Below the pieces are notes generated by a model. It made no database searches and was not told where the DNA came from. It saw only the letters and a program-made list of their open reading frames with translations. From assembly GCF_022512515.1 (NCBI RefSeq), contig NZ_JAKWBK010000001.1, positions 1,860,001-1,924,000 of the forward strand: 64,000 nt of DNA, read 5' to 3'. The position numbers and the translations under genes were made by a program. This stretch comes from Paraniabella hibiscisoli. GTDB lineage: Bacteria; Bacteroidota; Bacteroidia; Chitinophagales; Chitinophagaceae. Positions 50,359 to 59,082 of the stretch are shown in pieces. Numbering within the stretch: the stretch's first letter is position 1; each line of letters begins with the position of its first letter.

Positions 50359-50990
50359 ATGAAGCAACAAATACTGGTTGTTATTTTTCTCCTGTTAGCA
50401 CAGGCTATTCACAGCCAAAAAAGTGAGTCTTCCAAAGCCCCGCCTGGGCGGCTATCGAAAAAGGAACAAAAATCGAAGCGCAAAATCGCAGTTGTATTAA
50501 AACGAATGTCACATCTCTAACAGACAGGCTGAAAAAGTATCCCTTCAATGTGGCATCCCGGATTCAGGTTGTTTCTTTTAATCGTGGAATTTATTTATTG
50601 GATAGACAAATGGTAGAACAAGACAGTTTACCTCGAATCAATGACTCTATCATTTATGCAAAACTTCAAGAGATCAAAACATTAACCCATTTCCGGGTTG
50701 ATCAACTGACTGATCTTTTCTATAATTATGGATACAAAGGGCCAATTTCACGTTTTAGTGAAGCGGGTTGTTATATGCCGAGAAACGCTATTCTTTTTTT
50801 AGACCCAAACGGTAAGATCATAGAGCTGATCGAAATCTGTTTTGAATGTGGCAAAATGTATGCGAGTTCTGAGAACGTATCTTTTGGAGATATGTGCGAT
50901 CAGAAAATGGATATGCTATTTGATTTGTTTAAAAAAGCTGGCATAGCATACGGGATAACCAAGGGCAGATTTTTTGGTAATGAACGATAA
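50359..50990 (+). CDS. Secreted hypothetical protein, frameshifted
   Basis: 210 residues after adding a C near 50440. It has a signal peptide (MKQQILVVIFLLLAQAIHSQ), then AWAAIEKGTKIEAQNRSCIK, LTDLFYNYGYKGPISRFSEA and IIELIEICFECGKMYASS. Several cysteines suggest periplasmic disulfides. No family is recognised. The 263 bases before it (50096-50358) contain no gene that I can see. Confidence 0.6.
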
Positions 50991-51012
50991 TGTAGTTGGG
51001 AAAAAATAAATT

Positions 51013-51381
51013 ATGATAGAATGGAGGCCCATATCTTTAATAGAGCTTTATGATCAGATTTACAAAACGGAAACAAATCTGAATGGCGAGCTATGGAATT
51101 TTTGGCAACTGATTAAAATTGGACCTGTAAAATGGATAGAGACTGGATATGGTAGTGAGGGTGGTGGTTTTTGGGTGGTGGCCATTTGCGGAACGAAAAT
51201 TATTTGGTACAATGATATCGAAGAAGGATTCAATATATCCAATTACAATGTCTATGGTGAGATCGATGGATATTTCTGTAACCAGGATGAATTAAATGAA
51301 GCAGTAACCCGGCTGTTTGACTTGGTAAAATTTGGCGGTGATGTTATTGGGCACGGAAGTTCACCTATAAATTTGGATTGA
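51013..51381 (+). CDS. Small immunity-like protein
   Basis: 122 residues rich in aromatic residues (LNGELWNFWQLIKIGPVKW, GSEGGGFWVVAICGTKIIWY, NDIEEGFNISNYNVYGEID). The acidic, tryptophan-rich alpha-beta pattern is like that of polymorphic-toxin immunity proteins, but no numbered family is recognised. It starts 22 bases after the preceding gene and is followed after 14 bases by an RDD protein. Confidence 0.55.
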   Translation: MIEWRPISLIELYDQIYKTETNLNGELWNFWQLIKIGPVKWIETGYGSEGGGFWVVAICGTKIIWYNDIEEGFNISNYNVYGEIDGYFCNQDELNEAVTRLFDLVKFGGDVIGHGSSPINLD

Positions 51382-51395
51382 AATACTCTTTATAA

Positions 51396-51896
51396 ATGAA
51401 AACACCGCAAGGCAATAGGTATCAGACGGGCACCAAACGATTGTTGGCTGCAATTATTGATGGCTTAGTTTTTATTCCCCTTCTCTTAATGGAGGATTGG
51501 ATAGCTAAGAATGCTGCTCTTTCAATAGCGGTTGGCAGCATAATTATAATGGCGTTGCTACCTTTGGTATATTCAATTTTTTTACATTATAGATACGGGC
51601 AGACATTAGGAAAATGGATGGTGGGGGTGAAGGTATTGGATTCGACAGAAACAAGACGCTTAACATTAAAGCAGTCGGTGTTTAGGGATAGTTTTTTTCT
51701 GATCATTGAAATAGTTACGTTAGTGTATTTTTTATTTCAGGCTAACAAATTAAATTATCTGGAGGATGGATATAATGATTTCGCCGCTCAGCCTGTTTTC
51801 TGGTGGACCATTGTTGAGCTGGAGACCATGTTGACTAACAAAAAGAGAAGGTCAATACATGATTGGCTGGCGAGGTCAGTTGTTGTAAGATTGTAG
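51396..51896 (+). CDS. RDD family membrane protein
   Basis: 166 residues. The RDD signature is visible at the start (RLLAAIIDGLVFIPLLLME) and in the middle (YGQTLGKWMVGVKVLD), and it ends with a SIHDWLARSVVV motif. There are three to four transmembrane helices. RDD proteins have been linked to ion exchange and to toxin or stress systems; the role here is unknown. Confidence 0.8.
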   Translation: MKTPQGNRYQTGTKRLLAAIIDGLVFIPLLLMEDWIAKNAALSIAVGSIIIMALLPLVYSIFLHYRYGQTLGKWMVGVKVLDSTETRRLTLKQSVFRDSFFLIIEIVTLVYFLFQANKLNYLEDGYNDFAAQPVFWWTIVELETMLTNKKRRSIHDWLARSVVVRL

Positions 51897-52102
51897 ATGC
51901 TGTTTTGTTTTTTAGAAAGGGAGGAAGCAACCGAATTGTGGTCTGTATAAATGATTAAAACAGTTGAGGGGATGTAAATGATATTAAATCGGGATTTAAA
52001 GGGTAGACGAGAAGTGCGATCAATCACATTCTATGAAAGAGGCTGTAGTATCAGTCCTGTTAGAGACGATATCTTGGTAGTTGATTCAAGGACGATTGCC
52101 CT

Positions 52103-52123
52103 GCGTGCCGTAGGTACGCAACC
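52103..52123. repeat. REP-like palindromic word, copy 3
   Basis: GCGTGCC-GTA-GGTACGC (52103-52119, one G-T pair) followed by AACC contains the 17-base word shared with 38281 and 48597. It stands about 35 bases before the tandem array. Confidence 0.8.
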
Positions 52124-52157
52124 ATAAGATTTTTATCTGTTATAGGGGAATTTACTT

Positions 52158-52621
52158 TGGGCGATAGGTTTTGTTTTGGGCGCTCAACCTATTCGGCGGG
52201 GTTCTTTATATATCCGATGGGGTTCTAAACCCCTCGCTTGGGGTTCTGAACCACTCCGTTGAGGTTGATGAACCTGTATTTTGGGGTTGTACAACCTCAA
52301 CTTCGGGGTCTGGAACCACAAATCCGGGGTTCGGAACCGCAAAAATGAGGTTGCATAACCCCAGCGGACCTGCAAAAGACCGCTCCGGACATCTGTTTTA
52401 TACATCCGGAGTAGTTGTGAACTCCGCCGGATAGGCTTTGTACCCCGCTGTTGAGGTTGAAAACCGAAACGGATAGGTTGCTCAGCCCCGATCGACAGGT
52501 GTCAAACCCGCTAGGAGCGGTTGTGTACATGTCGGGATCTATCTTGTATAACATCCTAAGCAGTAATGAACCCCATTGGATGAGTGTAGAATTCGCTGCC
52601 ATAGTTATAAATGCAGGAAAA
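52158..52621. repeat. Degenerate 21-22 bp tandem array of short palindromes
   Basis: About 22 units, most of 21 bases, run without spacers from about 52158 to 52621. The best units begin GGGGTTCTGAACC followed by about eight variable bases, giving a GGTT-N2/4-AACC dyad. GGTT starts lie at 52200, 52221, 52242, 52263, 52285, 52328, 52349, 52455, 52476 and 52519, always a multiple of 21-22 apart. Units decay to the right, where only the length and a final CGG/CC remain. Both strands give short open frames with seven-residue periods (for example WFQTPKL then RLYNPKI on the minus strand). No gene can be claimed in 51897-52690. Confidence 0.85.
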
Positions 52622-52690
52622 ACAGCTAAATTAGCAAAACTGTTGAGGGCTGCAAGCGCGCCAAATTTCTAAACTGTCAATTGCTATTGT

Positions 52691-53533
52691 ATGAAAGCTA
52701 TAATCATAACACCGCTACTTTTATTTTTTGCATCGTATCTTTTTGCACAAACCCCTGTTATAAAATATCATGATAATGGAATAAAGAAATCGGAAGGATA
52801 TGTAAAGAATGATGTTTATGACAGTACATTTATTTCTTACTACAGTAATGGTAACAAAGAGTCGGAAGGCAGTTTTAAAAACTGTAGCTACCGCACTAGT
52901 TCTTTGGCTATTGTACAGGCACCATTTTGCTATGTAGGTGAGGGTACAACGAAGCCGCTTAAAGGCATTAAAAATGGAGAGTGGAAATATTATTACGCTA
53001 ATGGGATAGTTAAAAATATTGAAAACTTCAATTGTGGTATTAGTGTAGGGCAGGAGCTCCTGTACGATTCTGAAGGCAGGCTACTGGAGCGTGCGTTTTA
53101 TAATGCCGGTGATTTAATTCAGCTACAGGAATATTACCCCGACGGAACCTTGAAAATGAGCTCCACCAAAGTATATGAAATAGACGAAAAAGGGCGTAAA
53201 AAGAATGGGTTCAAAGAAAACATATCGGAGTATTATGAAACCGGAATTCTTAAATGTTTAAAAACCGTTAATGAGGCCGGCCTGCCAACCAGCAGATATG
53301 TGGAGTACTGGGCTAACGGGTTTGTGAAAATGGAGGGCAATTACAGGGGCGGTAAAAAAGAGGGTGTTTTTAAAGAATACTATGAAAACGGAAATACAAA
53401 GTTTGAAGGTGTTATCAAAAGCGATATACCGCAAGACAAACAGTACTTTTCAAATGAGAAGGGCTCCGTTACGAAAGTAGAAACCTGGGAAAAGGGTAAA
53501 CTGGTAAAGACTGAAGATAAGAGCGGGAGCTGA
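52691..53533 (+). CDS. YwqK-type MORN-repeat protein
   Basis: 280 residues with signal peptide (AIIITPLLLFFASYLFAQ). Repeats of the form Y-Y-x-N-G-x-x-K-x-E-G recur: YHDNGIKKSEGY, YYSNGNKESEG, YYANGIVKNIE, YWANGFVKMEG, YYENGNTKFEG. This is the toxin_YwqK/MORN-variant repeat found in exported or antitoxin-annotated proteins. The antitoxin role is only a database label. It follows the tandem array. Confidence 0.8.
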   Translation: MKAIIITPLLLFFASYLFAQTPVIKYHDNGIKKSEGYVKNDVYDSTFISYYSNGNKESEGSFKNCSYRTSSLAIVQAPFCYVGEGTTKPLKGIKNGEWKYYYANGIVKNIENFNCGISVGQELLYDSEGRLLERAFYNAGDLIQLQEYYPDGTLKMSSTKVYEIDEKGRKKNGFKENISEYYETGILKCLKTVNEAGLPTSRYVEYWANGFVKMEGNYRGGKKEGVFKEYYENGNTKFEGVIKSDIPQDKQYFSNEKGSVTKVETWEKGKLVKTEDKSGS

Positions 53534-53563
53534 TGTGAACTGAAATTCAAAATCATCAGTAAA

Positions 53564-54022
53564 ATGCATATAGATAAACTTAAATCATTTTTAGAATTAC
53601 AAATAATCTGGAAGGATGATAATATGTTTGAATTAAAAGTAACGGCTTCAAATGGTCGCTATTTTGGAATAACGGAAGTTTATGATACAACCGAGTCGCT
53701 GTTTAATTTTTCTCAAATGCTGATTAATTTTCCGCACGAAAACAATAAGGCATTTCATGAAGCGGGCTATAGAGAGAGTTATGCTTATTTTTCTGTGAGT
53801 TTTTATTGTATTGATAATGCAGGGCATATTGGAGTTCAGGTAAGTTTAGAAGATAGCGTAGCAACAGAATTCAGGCCAGAAGAAAAACATAAATTGAAAT
53901 TAGAGATCGTTGTAGAACCTCAAGCAATTGTCGAATTTCAAAAACAATTAAGCCGACTTGCAATAAAACAGGAAGGTATAGTAACGCTTTATGGTAGGGA
54001 TAATAGAATCGAGTATAGATAA
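53564..54022 (+). CDS. Hypothetical immunity-like protein
   Basis: 152 residues, soluble, beta-rich at the start (ELQIIWKDDNMFELKVTAS) and with a VEFQKQLSRLAIKQEG helix near the end. It has the size and acidity of immunity proteins. No family is recognised. It is followed after five bases by the DUF2625 gene and both probably share one transcript. Confidence 0.5.
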   Translation: MHIDKLKSFLELQIIWKDDNMFELKVTASNGRYFGITEVYDTTESLFNFSQMLINFPHENNKAFHEAGYRESYAYFSVSFYCIDNAGHIGVQVSLEDSVATEFRPEEKHKLKLEIVVEPQAIVEFQKQLSRLAIKQEGIVTLYGRDNRIEYR

Positions 54023-54027
54023 ATAAG

Positions 54028-54774
54028 ATGAAAGGAGTTTTTACATTCATCATATTGTCACTATTTACTGTTAAAGTATTCTCACAGACCTCCATGCGTA
54101 CAATTGAACAACTTATTGATACAACTGACCCCGGATGGCCATTGGTAAAGCAATGGATCGGCTCGGCAAAGAATAAGGTAGAAGTATTACCTGTTGATAC
54201 GACAAAAGCAAAAGTGGCTTTGTACAACACACAGGTTACAACCCGCTCGCCGATGGGAGCCGTTGTATATATGACAGGCGGAATATTAGTTGACGATGGA
54301 TGGATACGAATATTGGGTTCCGGAAGTGAAAAGCTGAGCAGATCTTTGCCGGAATGGAACAAAGGGAAGGCATTTAAAACGTATGGAGAACGGCCTCCAT
54401 TTTTATTGATTGCGGATGATGTATTAGGTGGCTTCTTTATGATTAACGGAGGCGCTTTGGGCAGCGATCTGGGTAAAGTGTATTATTTAGCTCCAGATAA
54501 TTTGGAGTACGAGCCACTAGATCTCACCTATACTGAGTTTTTAAACTTTTGCTTTAATAACGATCTGGAGGATTTTTACATAGGGTATCGCTGGCGCAAC
54601 TGGAAAAACGATGTTTCAAAACTTACCGGAGACCAGGTATTTAATTTCTTCCCTTACCTATGGTCAAAAGAAGGGAAAGATATGAGTCGAGTTTCACGAA
54701 AGGCCGTTCCGGTTGAAGAGCAATATAATTTGAATCTTGATTTTAGAAAACAGCTTGGACCTGATAAAAAGTAA
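54028..54774 (+). CDS. DUF2625 family secreted protein
   Basis: 248 residues with signal peptide (FTFIILSLFTVKVFSQ). DUF2625 features are GAVVYMTGGILVDDGWIRIL, GSGSEKLSRSLPEWNKG, FLLIADDVLGGFFMINGGAL and TYTEFLNFCFNNDLEDFY. Function is unknown; members occur in polymorphic-toxin immunity neighbourhoods. The stop is 22 bases before the methyltransferase start. Confidence 0.8.
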   Translation: MKGVFTFIILSLFTVKVFSQTSMRTIEQLIDTTDPGWPLVKQWIGSAKNKVEVLPVDTTKAKVALYNTQVTTRSPMGAVVYMTGGILVDDGWIRILGSGSEKLSRSLPEWNKGKAFKTYGERPPFLLIADDVLGGFFMINGGALGSDLGKVYYLAPDNLEYEPLDLTYTEFLNFCFNNDLEDFYIGYRWRNWKNDVSKLTGDQVFNFFPYLWSKEGKDMSRVSRKAVPVEEQYNLNLDFRKQLGPDKK

Positions 54775-54796
54775 GGTGTAATTTTCAAAACAAAAT

Positions 54797-55435
54797 ATGA
54801 TGGACCAAAACCACGAAACATTTGATACCTGGAACAAAATTGCATCCATATACCAGGATAAGTTTATGGACTTAAGCTTATATAACGAAACCTATGATTA
54901 TATCTGTAATGCGGTGACTACTCCTAAAGCCAAATTATTAGAGATTGGCTGCGGACCGGGAAATATTACGAAGTATCTTTTATCTAAGCGGCCCGACTTT
55001 GATATTTTAGGAATTGATATTGCGCCCAATATGGTTGAGCTGGCAAAATCAAATAACCCCACAGCTCAGTTCGCCGTTATGGACACACGGGAGATTATAT
55101 CCCTTGCCACAAAATACGACGCCATCATTGGAGGATTTTGTATGCCTTATTTATCACCTGTTGAAAGTGATGAATTAGTGACTCATTGTTATGATTTATT
55201 AAACGGGAACGGGTTGATTTATCTAAGCTTTGTAGAAGGCGAGCCTGCTCAATCTGGTTTTAAAGAAAGTAGCTATGGCCGGGTTTACTTCCATTATCAT
55301 AATTTAGATAAGCTGAAAGCACAACTTGTTGCAACAGGATTTGGCGAAATAGAAATTTTCAAAGTGCCTTATAAAACATCGGACATAGATTTTGATATGC
55401 ATACGATATTGATAGCTAGAAGAACTTCAATCTGA
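54797..55435 (+). CDS. Class I SAM-dependent methyltransferase
   Basis: 212 residues. Motif I LLEIGCGPGNITKYLL binds S-adenosylmethionine, followed by DILGIDIAPNMVELAK (motif Post I) and YDAIIGGFCMPYLSP. The substrate is unknown. Two ATGs lie in tandem at the start and either may be used. It ends about 50 bases before the toxin-antitoxin promoter. Confidence 0.88.
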   Translation: MMDQNHETFDTWNKIASIYQDKFMDLSLYNETYDYICNAVTTPKAKLLEIGCGPGNITKYLLSKRPDFDILGIDIAPNMVELAKSNNPTAQFAVMDTREIISLATKYDAIIGGFCMPYLSPVESDELVTHCYDLLNGNGLIYLSFVEGEPAQSGFKESSYGRVYFHYHNLDKLKAQLVATGFGEIEIFKVPYKTSDIDFDMHTILIARRTSI

Positions 55436-55485
55436 TTTCTACTGGTAGAAAAAAATCCCCAATTAGAAACATAAAATATTTTCCT

Positions 55486-55510
55486 TAGTTTTGTATCCTG
55501 TAGGATACAA
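55486..55510 (+). promoter_or_regulatory. Promoter and palindromic operator of the toxin-antitoxin pair
   Basis: TAGTTTTG (55486-55493) is a perfect TAnnTTTG -7 box. It overlaps TTGTATCC-TGTA-GGATACAA (55491-55510), with perfect eight-base arms. A dyad over the -7 box just before the toxin start is the expected place for antitoxin repression. Confidence 0.75.
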
Positions 55511-55518
55511 TTTTAAAA

Positions 55519-55818
55519 ATGTACTTTATTGAGAAAACACCAGAATTTGACAAGTGGTTCAGGAAGCTGAACGACTTGAAAGCAAAAGCAAAAATTTTGT
55601 TCAGACTTCAAAAATTGGAGGATGATGAATATTTTGGAGATTGTAAATCGGTCGGAAATGGAGTCAGTGAACTGAAAATAAACTATGCGAAAGGGTATAG
55701 AATTTATTTCAAAGAGACGCATGGAAGGATTATTATTTTGTTAATGGGTGGAGACAAATCAACTCAACAAGAAGATATCAAAAAAGCAAAAGAGATTTGG
55801 GAGAGATTAAAAAAGTAA
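55519..55818 (+). CDS. RelE/ParE-superfamily toxin (HigB-like)
   Basis: 99 residues, intact. The addiction-module killer pattern is TPEFDKWFRKLNDLKAKAKI, then GVSELKINYAKGYRIYFKE and IIILLMGGDKSTQQEDIKKA. Proteins of this group are ribosome-dependent mRNA interferases. The toxin gene comes first and the antitoxin follows after three bases, which is the HigBA-type order. Confidence 0.9.
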   Translation: MYFIEKTPEFDKWFRKLNDLKAKAKILFRLQKLEDDEYFGDCKSVGNGVSELKINYAKGYRIYFKETHGRIIILLMGGDKSTQQEDIKKAKEIWERLKK

Positions 55819-55821
55819 AAA

Positions 55822-56106
55822 ATGGGAACATCAAAATTTGATATAGCAGATTATTTGGATAGTAGCGAAATGATCGCCGAATATCTAAATACCGCTTTGG
55901 AAGAAGGAAATGACACTGAGATTGTAACGGCGATCGGCAATGTAGCTAAAGCCATCGGTATGACTAAAATAGCCGAACAAACCGGCATGAGCAGACCTAG
56001 TTTGTACAAGGCATTATCTGACGGGGGCAAACCACAATTTTCAACCATCATGAAAGTTTTAAAAGCTGTTGGCGGACAAATTAGAGTGGATCCGATATCT
56101 GCTTAA
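55822..56106 (+). CDS. Antitoxin with XRE helix-turn-helix (HigA-like, addiction-module antidote)
   Basis: 94 residues. The antidote family motif FDIADYLDSSEMIAEYLNTA opens the protein. The helix-turn-helix reads AIGMTKIAEQTGMSRPSLYKAL and ends FSTIMKVLKAVGGQIRV. It neutralises the toxin and, with it, probably represses the palindrome at 55491. Confidence 0.9.
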   Translation: MGTSKFDIADYLDSSEMIAEYLNTALEEGNDTEIVTAIGNVAKAIGMTKIAEQTGMSRPSLYKALSDGGKPQFSTIMKVLKAVGGQIRVDPISA

Positions 56107-56157
56107 TAAAACTACATCGATAATAACCCCGCTATGCGCATTTTTTAAAGATAGACA

Positions 56158-56706
56158 TTGGTGGACATTACGCACATTCAAAATAAATCTGTTCAGGTTG
56201 AAAATTACCAAACAACTTTTCTGACGCTAAAAGTTGATGGCCGATTATTTCGTTTAGACTTTATTGATAAAAAGGAGTTCAAATTGAAAAAAGGTATACT
56301 TGGGCAACTTAGGATTTATGAAACCCGTCCATTACTTATTGATTACAACGAAAATATTGTGACGGCCTATATAAACTCAAAGCCAGAGCATTTTGATGAT
56401 TTTGTAGCAGACTTTGCAAACGCAATAAACGAAATAACTAAAGGTTGGCGTAGCTGGGCAAATTATGTAACGGACAGAAAAATAAACTCTACACTAAACA
56501 ATTTCTTAAACAATGTCAAAAGAGGAATAGGAAAATTGATGGAAGCTCCTTTTTCAATTACACAAATAGCAATCAAAGTCTGCGATAAACATAATGTTGC
56601 CACAAAGATGTTTGGAAATGAGTTAAAACGGGAGAATTTTAAATTAATGCTAATTGGTGGTGATAATTATGTAATTGCAAAGGAGTTTAGAATACGACAA
56701 AATTAA
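56158..56706 (+). CDS. Hypothetical protein
   Basis: 182 residues from TTG 56158 or GTG 56161; no ATG is near. It has a beta-rich first half (TTFLTLKVDGRLFRLDFIDK, LGQLRIYETRPLLIDYNENI) and a helical second half (NSTLNNFLNNVKRGIGKLM). AT content is higher than in housekeeping genes around it, in keeping with transfer. No family is recognised. Confidence 0.5.
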   Translation: MVDITHIQNKSVQVENYQTTFLTLKVDGRLFRLDFIDKKEFKLKKGILGQLRIYETRPLLIDYNENIVTAYINSKPEHFDDFVADFANAINEITKGWRSWANYVTDRKINSTLNNFLNNVKRGIGKLMEAPFSITQIAIKVCDKHNVATKMFGNELKRENFKLMLIGGDNYVIAKEFRIRQN

Positions 56707-56737
56707 CGATGGAAATAAATGCTATTGTGCGTTAAGT

Positions 56738-57040
56738 TCAGTCGGTTATAAATTGTAAATAGAGCAGAATACCTTTAATGTTAGCGGTGGTATGCTTGCT
56801 TCTCTCCTCAAAATCGAACTCAAAATCAAGCAGTTTTTTAGGGTGTATCTCTAGTCCCTGGGCAATCGCTACTAAAATAGATAAAGTAGCACTATGTTCT
56901 CCATTAATAATTCTGTACACCTGTTTGGTTTCAATACCTCCTAAAGCGGCCACCACTTCTGCAGTTTTTCGTTTTTGCTTAATGAGCTCCTTTAAGTGAG
57001 CACCAAATGCATTCAGGTATTTTTGATTTCTGACTTTCAC
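56738..57040 (-). CDS. XRE-type helix-turn-helix regulator
   Basis: 100 residues. FGAHLKELIKQKRKTAEVVAAL and IETKQVYRIINGEHSATLS form the helix-turn-helix; ILVAIAQGLEIHPKKLLDFEF is the usual fifth helix of small Cro/CI-like proteins. It is convergent with the preceding gene. No clear target; 57041-57336 upstream holds a weak minus-strand open frame but nothing secure. Confidence 0.8.
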   Translation of the reverse strand: MKVRNQKYLNAFGAHLKELIKQKRKTAEVVAALGGIETKQVYRIINGEHSATLSILVAIAQGLEIHPKKLLDFEFDFEERSKHTTANIKGILLYLQFITD

Positions 57041-57336
57041 TAAATGAAAGTGAAATTTATTTGCAGAAATAAATTGTCAAATTTGACAATTTAAAAATAT
57101 TCTCTTAGCTTTACTATGTAATATATTTGCGATTCTTCATAAACTAATTTGAAGCAGTTCGCTTTGAGTCTCGCTTTTGAAACCTCGGAAATTTCTATAG
57201 CAACGAGATGATAAGATGAATAGCTCACGAACCTAGGCGTGAGCTCTCTTATTCGTTGCTGGGCCTCCGAGGGCCTCAAAAGCGGTAAGTTGAGCGCCAC
57301 GCCTTTTTTGTGCGGGTGCTTTTAAAACCACCTGTT

Positions 57337-57813
57337 ATGAACGCCGTTACTACACCTACACCACAACACCACTCTTTTAACGAGACCCAATGGCTGCGTA
57401 TTTTATTTCTCATTGCCGATACGGAGCAATGGTTACAGCAATTGCATAAAGATATCTTTTACCAGCTGCCACTCAAACAGCATAAAAAGCTATTGCGTAA
57501 TAACTGGTACCTGGGCCCCAGCACATTGGCGCATATACTGGAGCGGCATTACGCGCCTATGGCCCGCCACCCTGGCGCGGGTAAGTTTACTATTAGCGTG
57601 GAGCGAATTGTTTCAATTATCAAAGAGGCTTTTGCAGCCACGCCACAGCCCGTTCCGCAAAGCTGCCATTACCAAAGGGTTTGGAATGCGGGTAGTATCA
57701 TCGGCTATGATGTGGCGGGGACTGCTACACAGTGGGTTACGGTTATTGCGGATGCCGCGGGGAGGATTGTTACGGCGTTTCCGGGAGTAATAGTTGACAG
57801 CTCACCGCCGTAA
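57337..57813 (+). CDS. Hypothetical protein
   Basis: 158 residues from ATG 57337 (an upstream GTG at 57310 is in frame). QWLRILFLIADTEQWLQQLH, FYQLPLKQHKKLLRNNWYLG and HPGAGKFTISVERIVSIIKE are the clearest segments. Base composition is GC-richer than its left neighbours. It has the look of genes found near Bacteroidota conjugative elements, but I do not recognise a family. Confidence 0.5.
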   Translation: MNAVTTPTPQHHSFNETQWLRILFLIADTEQWLQQLHKDIFYQLPLKQHKKLLRNNWYLGPSTLAHILERHYAPMARHPGAGKFTISVERIVSIIKEAFAATPQPVPQSCHYQRVWNAGSIIGYDVAGTATQWVTVIADAAGRIVTAFPGVIVDSSPP

Positions 57814-58156
57814 TTGATCAATTAAATATTGTAGGGATGTCTAAGCTTGTTGAATACTTAACATGTATATACCCGATGTAAAATTTGTTTTTCCACGTTT
57901 TTTGCTTGCCCAAAAAGTGGAGCAAAAAGGGCACCGCCAATCGGTTGCCAGGGCGATTGGCGGGGGATATCTATTGAGCGGTGTGCTTGGCAAATGATCT
58001 ATTAATATTTGCTGACACACGCCAGCTGCCTACCTACTTGCAATTAAAACACATTTAAGCCAAACGGATGCCAGGCGGCCTTAATGTATGAGCGTTAAGA
58101 AAATGGATGAAGTGGAGCGTAAAAATGCCTGCTGTCCGAGCCCGCGTGAACCTGGT

Positions 58157-58187
58157 GCCTGCCTCGCTCTGCGAAGCGAGTTCAGGC
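58157..58187. repeat. Hairpin in a non-coding, mobile-element-like stretch
   Basis: GCCTG (58157-58161) and CAGGC (58183-58187) enclose CTCGCT (58163-58168) and AGCGAG (58175-58180). The stretch 57814-58594 has no convincing gene. It is GC-rich with several short inverted repeats and has the look of DNA flanking integrated elements. Confidence 0.5.
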
Positions 58188-58594
58188 ATTTTAGCGCAAC
58201 GCAATTCATTTTTAGCGCAGACATCACAGCCCCGTCCGACCGGGTCATCCGGGCGGGCTTGATTTTTGGCTCCACCTTTTTATCCCCGCCTGACCACCAA
58301 TGATATTTTGGTATGTAGTCGGGCAGGAAGAAAAAGGTGGAAAGATAAAAACGGGTTCGGATTTCAAAATCGGAACTGTAAAGCATATACGTTGGTGAGC
58401 CACCATACGCCGTAGGCAAAACCTGCACAAACAGTATAGCAGCTAACTGTAGAAACACTTGTTGCACATTAGAGATCTAAGAACTTTAAAATTGTTTTCG
58501 ATTTCAGACATGGTTCGTCGCGTCCATCATGACATTGCTTTATAAATCAGCCCAACTTCCCTTATCTGCAATACAAAATCTTAAATCAACCATC

Positions 58595-59082
58595 ATGAAA
58601 AAACACTTTCACTTTCACTTAATCCGCATAGAGGCAACATACAAAGGCAATCCATTAAAAGCATCGCCAATAGGCATATTACAAGAGTTCTTCAACTATG
58701 CTACGGCAGCAGAACATGCCAAAGCCTTTGATGAATTTTGCCTGGCCGCGCTCAGTAATCAGTATAGCTGGCGCAGGGGCAGCCCGGGCAATGCCCTGTT
58801 TTATAGCGAGCAGCTGGAGCTGTTAATAGAAGCGGCTTACTTGCTGCATCAGCAACCCGAACTCAAGGGCAGGCGTTTTAAGATGTTAAGAGACACGCTG
58901 CAATCCTTTTTCAATTATGCTTCATTAGCGAATTGGAAAAACGGCATTATGCTTTTACCCACGCTGCGCTTTCTAATAGTTCCGTGGCCGATGAGTTACC
59001 TTCTACAGTCATATACAAGCATATCGCTTATATGAAGAGATTGGTAACAGCGGCTGAAGAAATTATATTAGCGAACCATTAA
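58595..59082 (+). CDS. Hypothetical protein, frameshifted
   Basis: 162 residues after adding a T near 58963, which changes the tail to LFTHAALSNSSVADELPSTV and ends at 59082. The start is histidine-rich (MKKHFHFHLIRIEATYKG), then QEFFNYATAAEHAKAFDEFC and EQLELLIEAAYLLHQQPELK are helical. No family is recognised. Together with the gene at 57337 and the hairpin between them it may belong to an element remnant. Its last four bases overlap the convergent outer-membrane gene. Confidence 0.5.

Noticed and set aside
52171..52434. Open frames on both strands within the tandem array as real proteins
   Set aside because: Frames exist on both strands because of the 21-base period, have no recognisable domain, and stop codons occur in the decayed part.
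52158..52621. CRISPR array
   Set aside because: Units of 21-22 bases are contiguous, degenerate and lack spacers of regular length; no cas gene is near.
57091..57300. Minus-strand open frame of 69 residues
   Set aside because: No promoter, no recognisable domain and odd composition; it may be real but I cannot support it.
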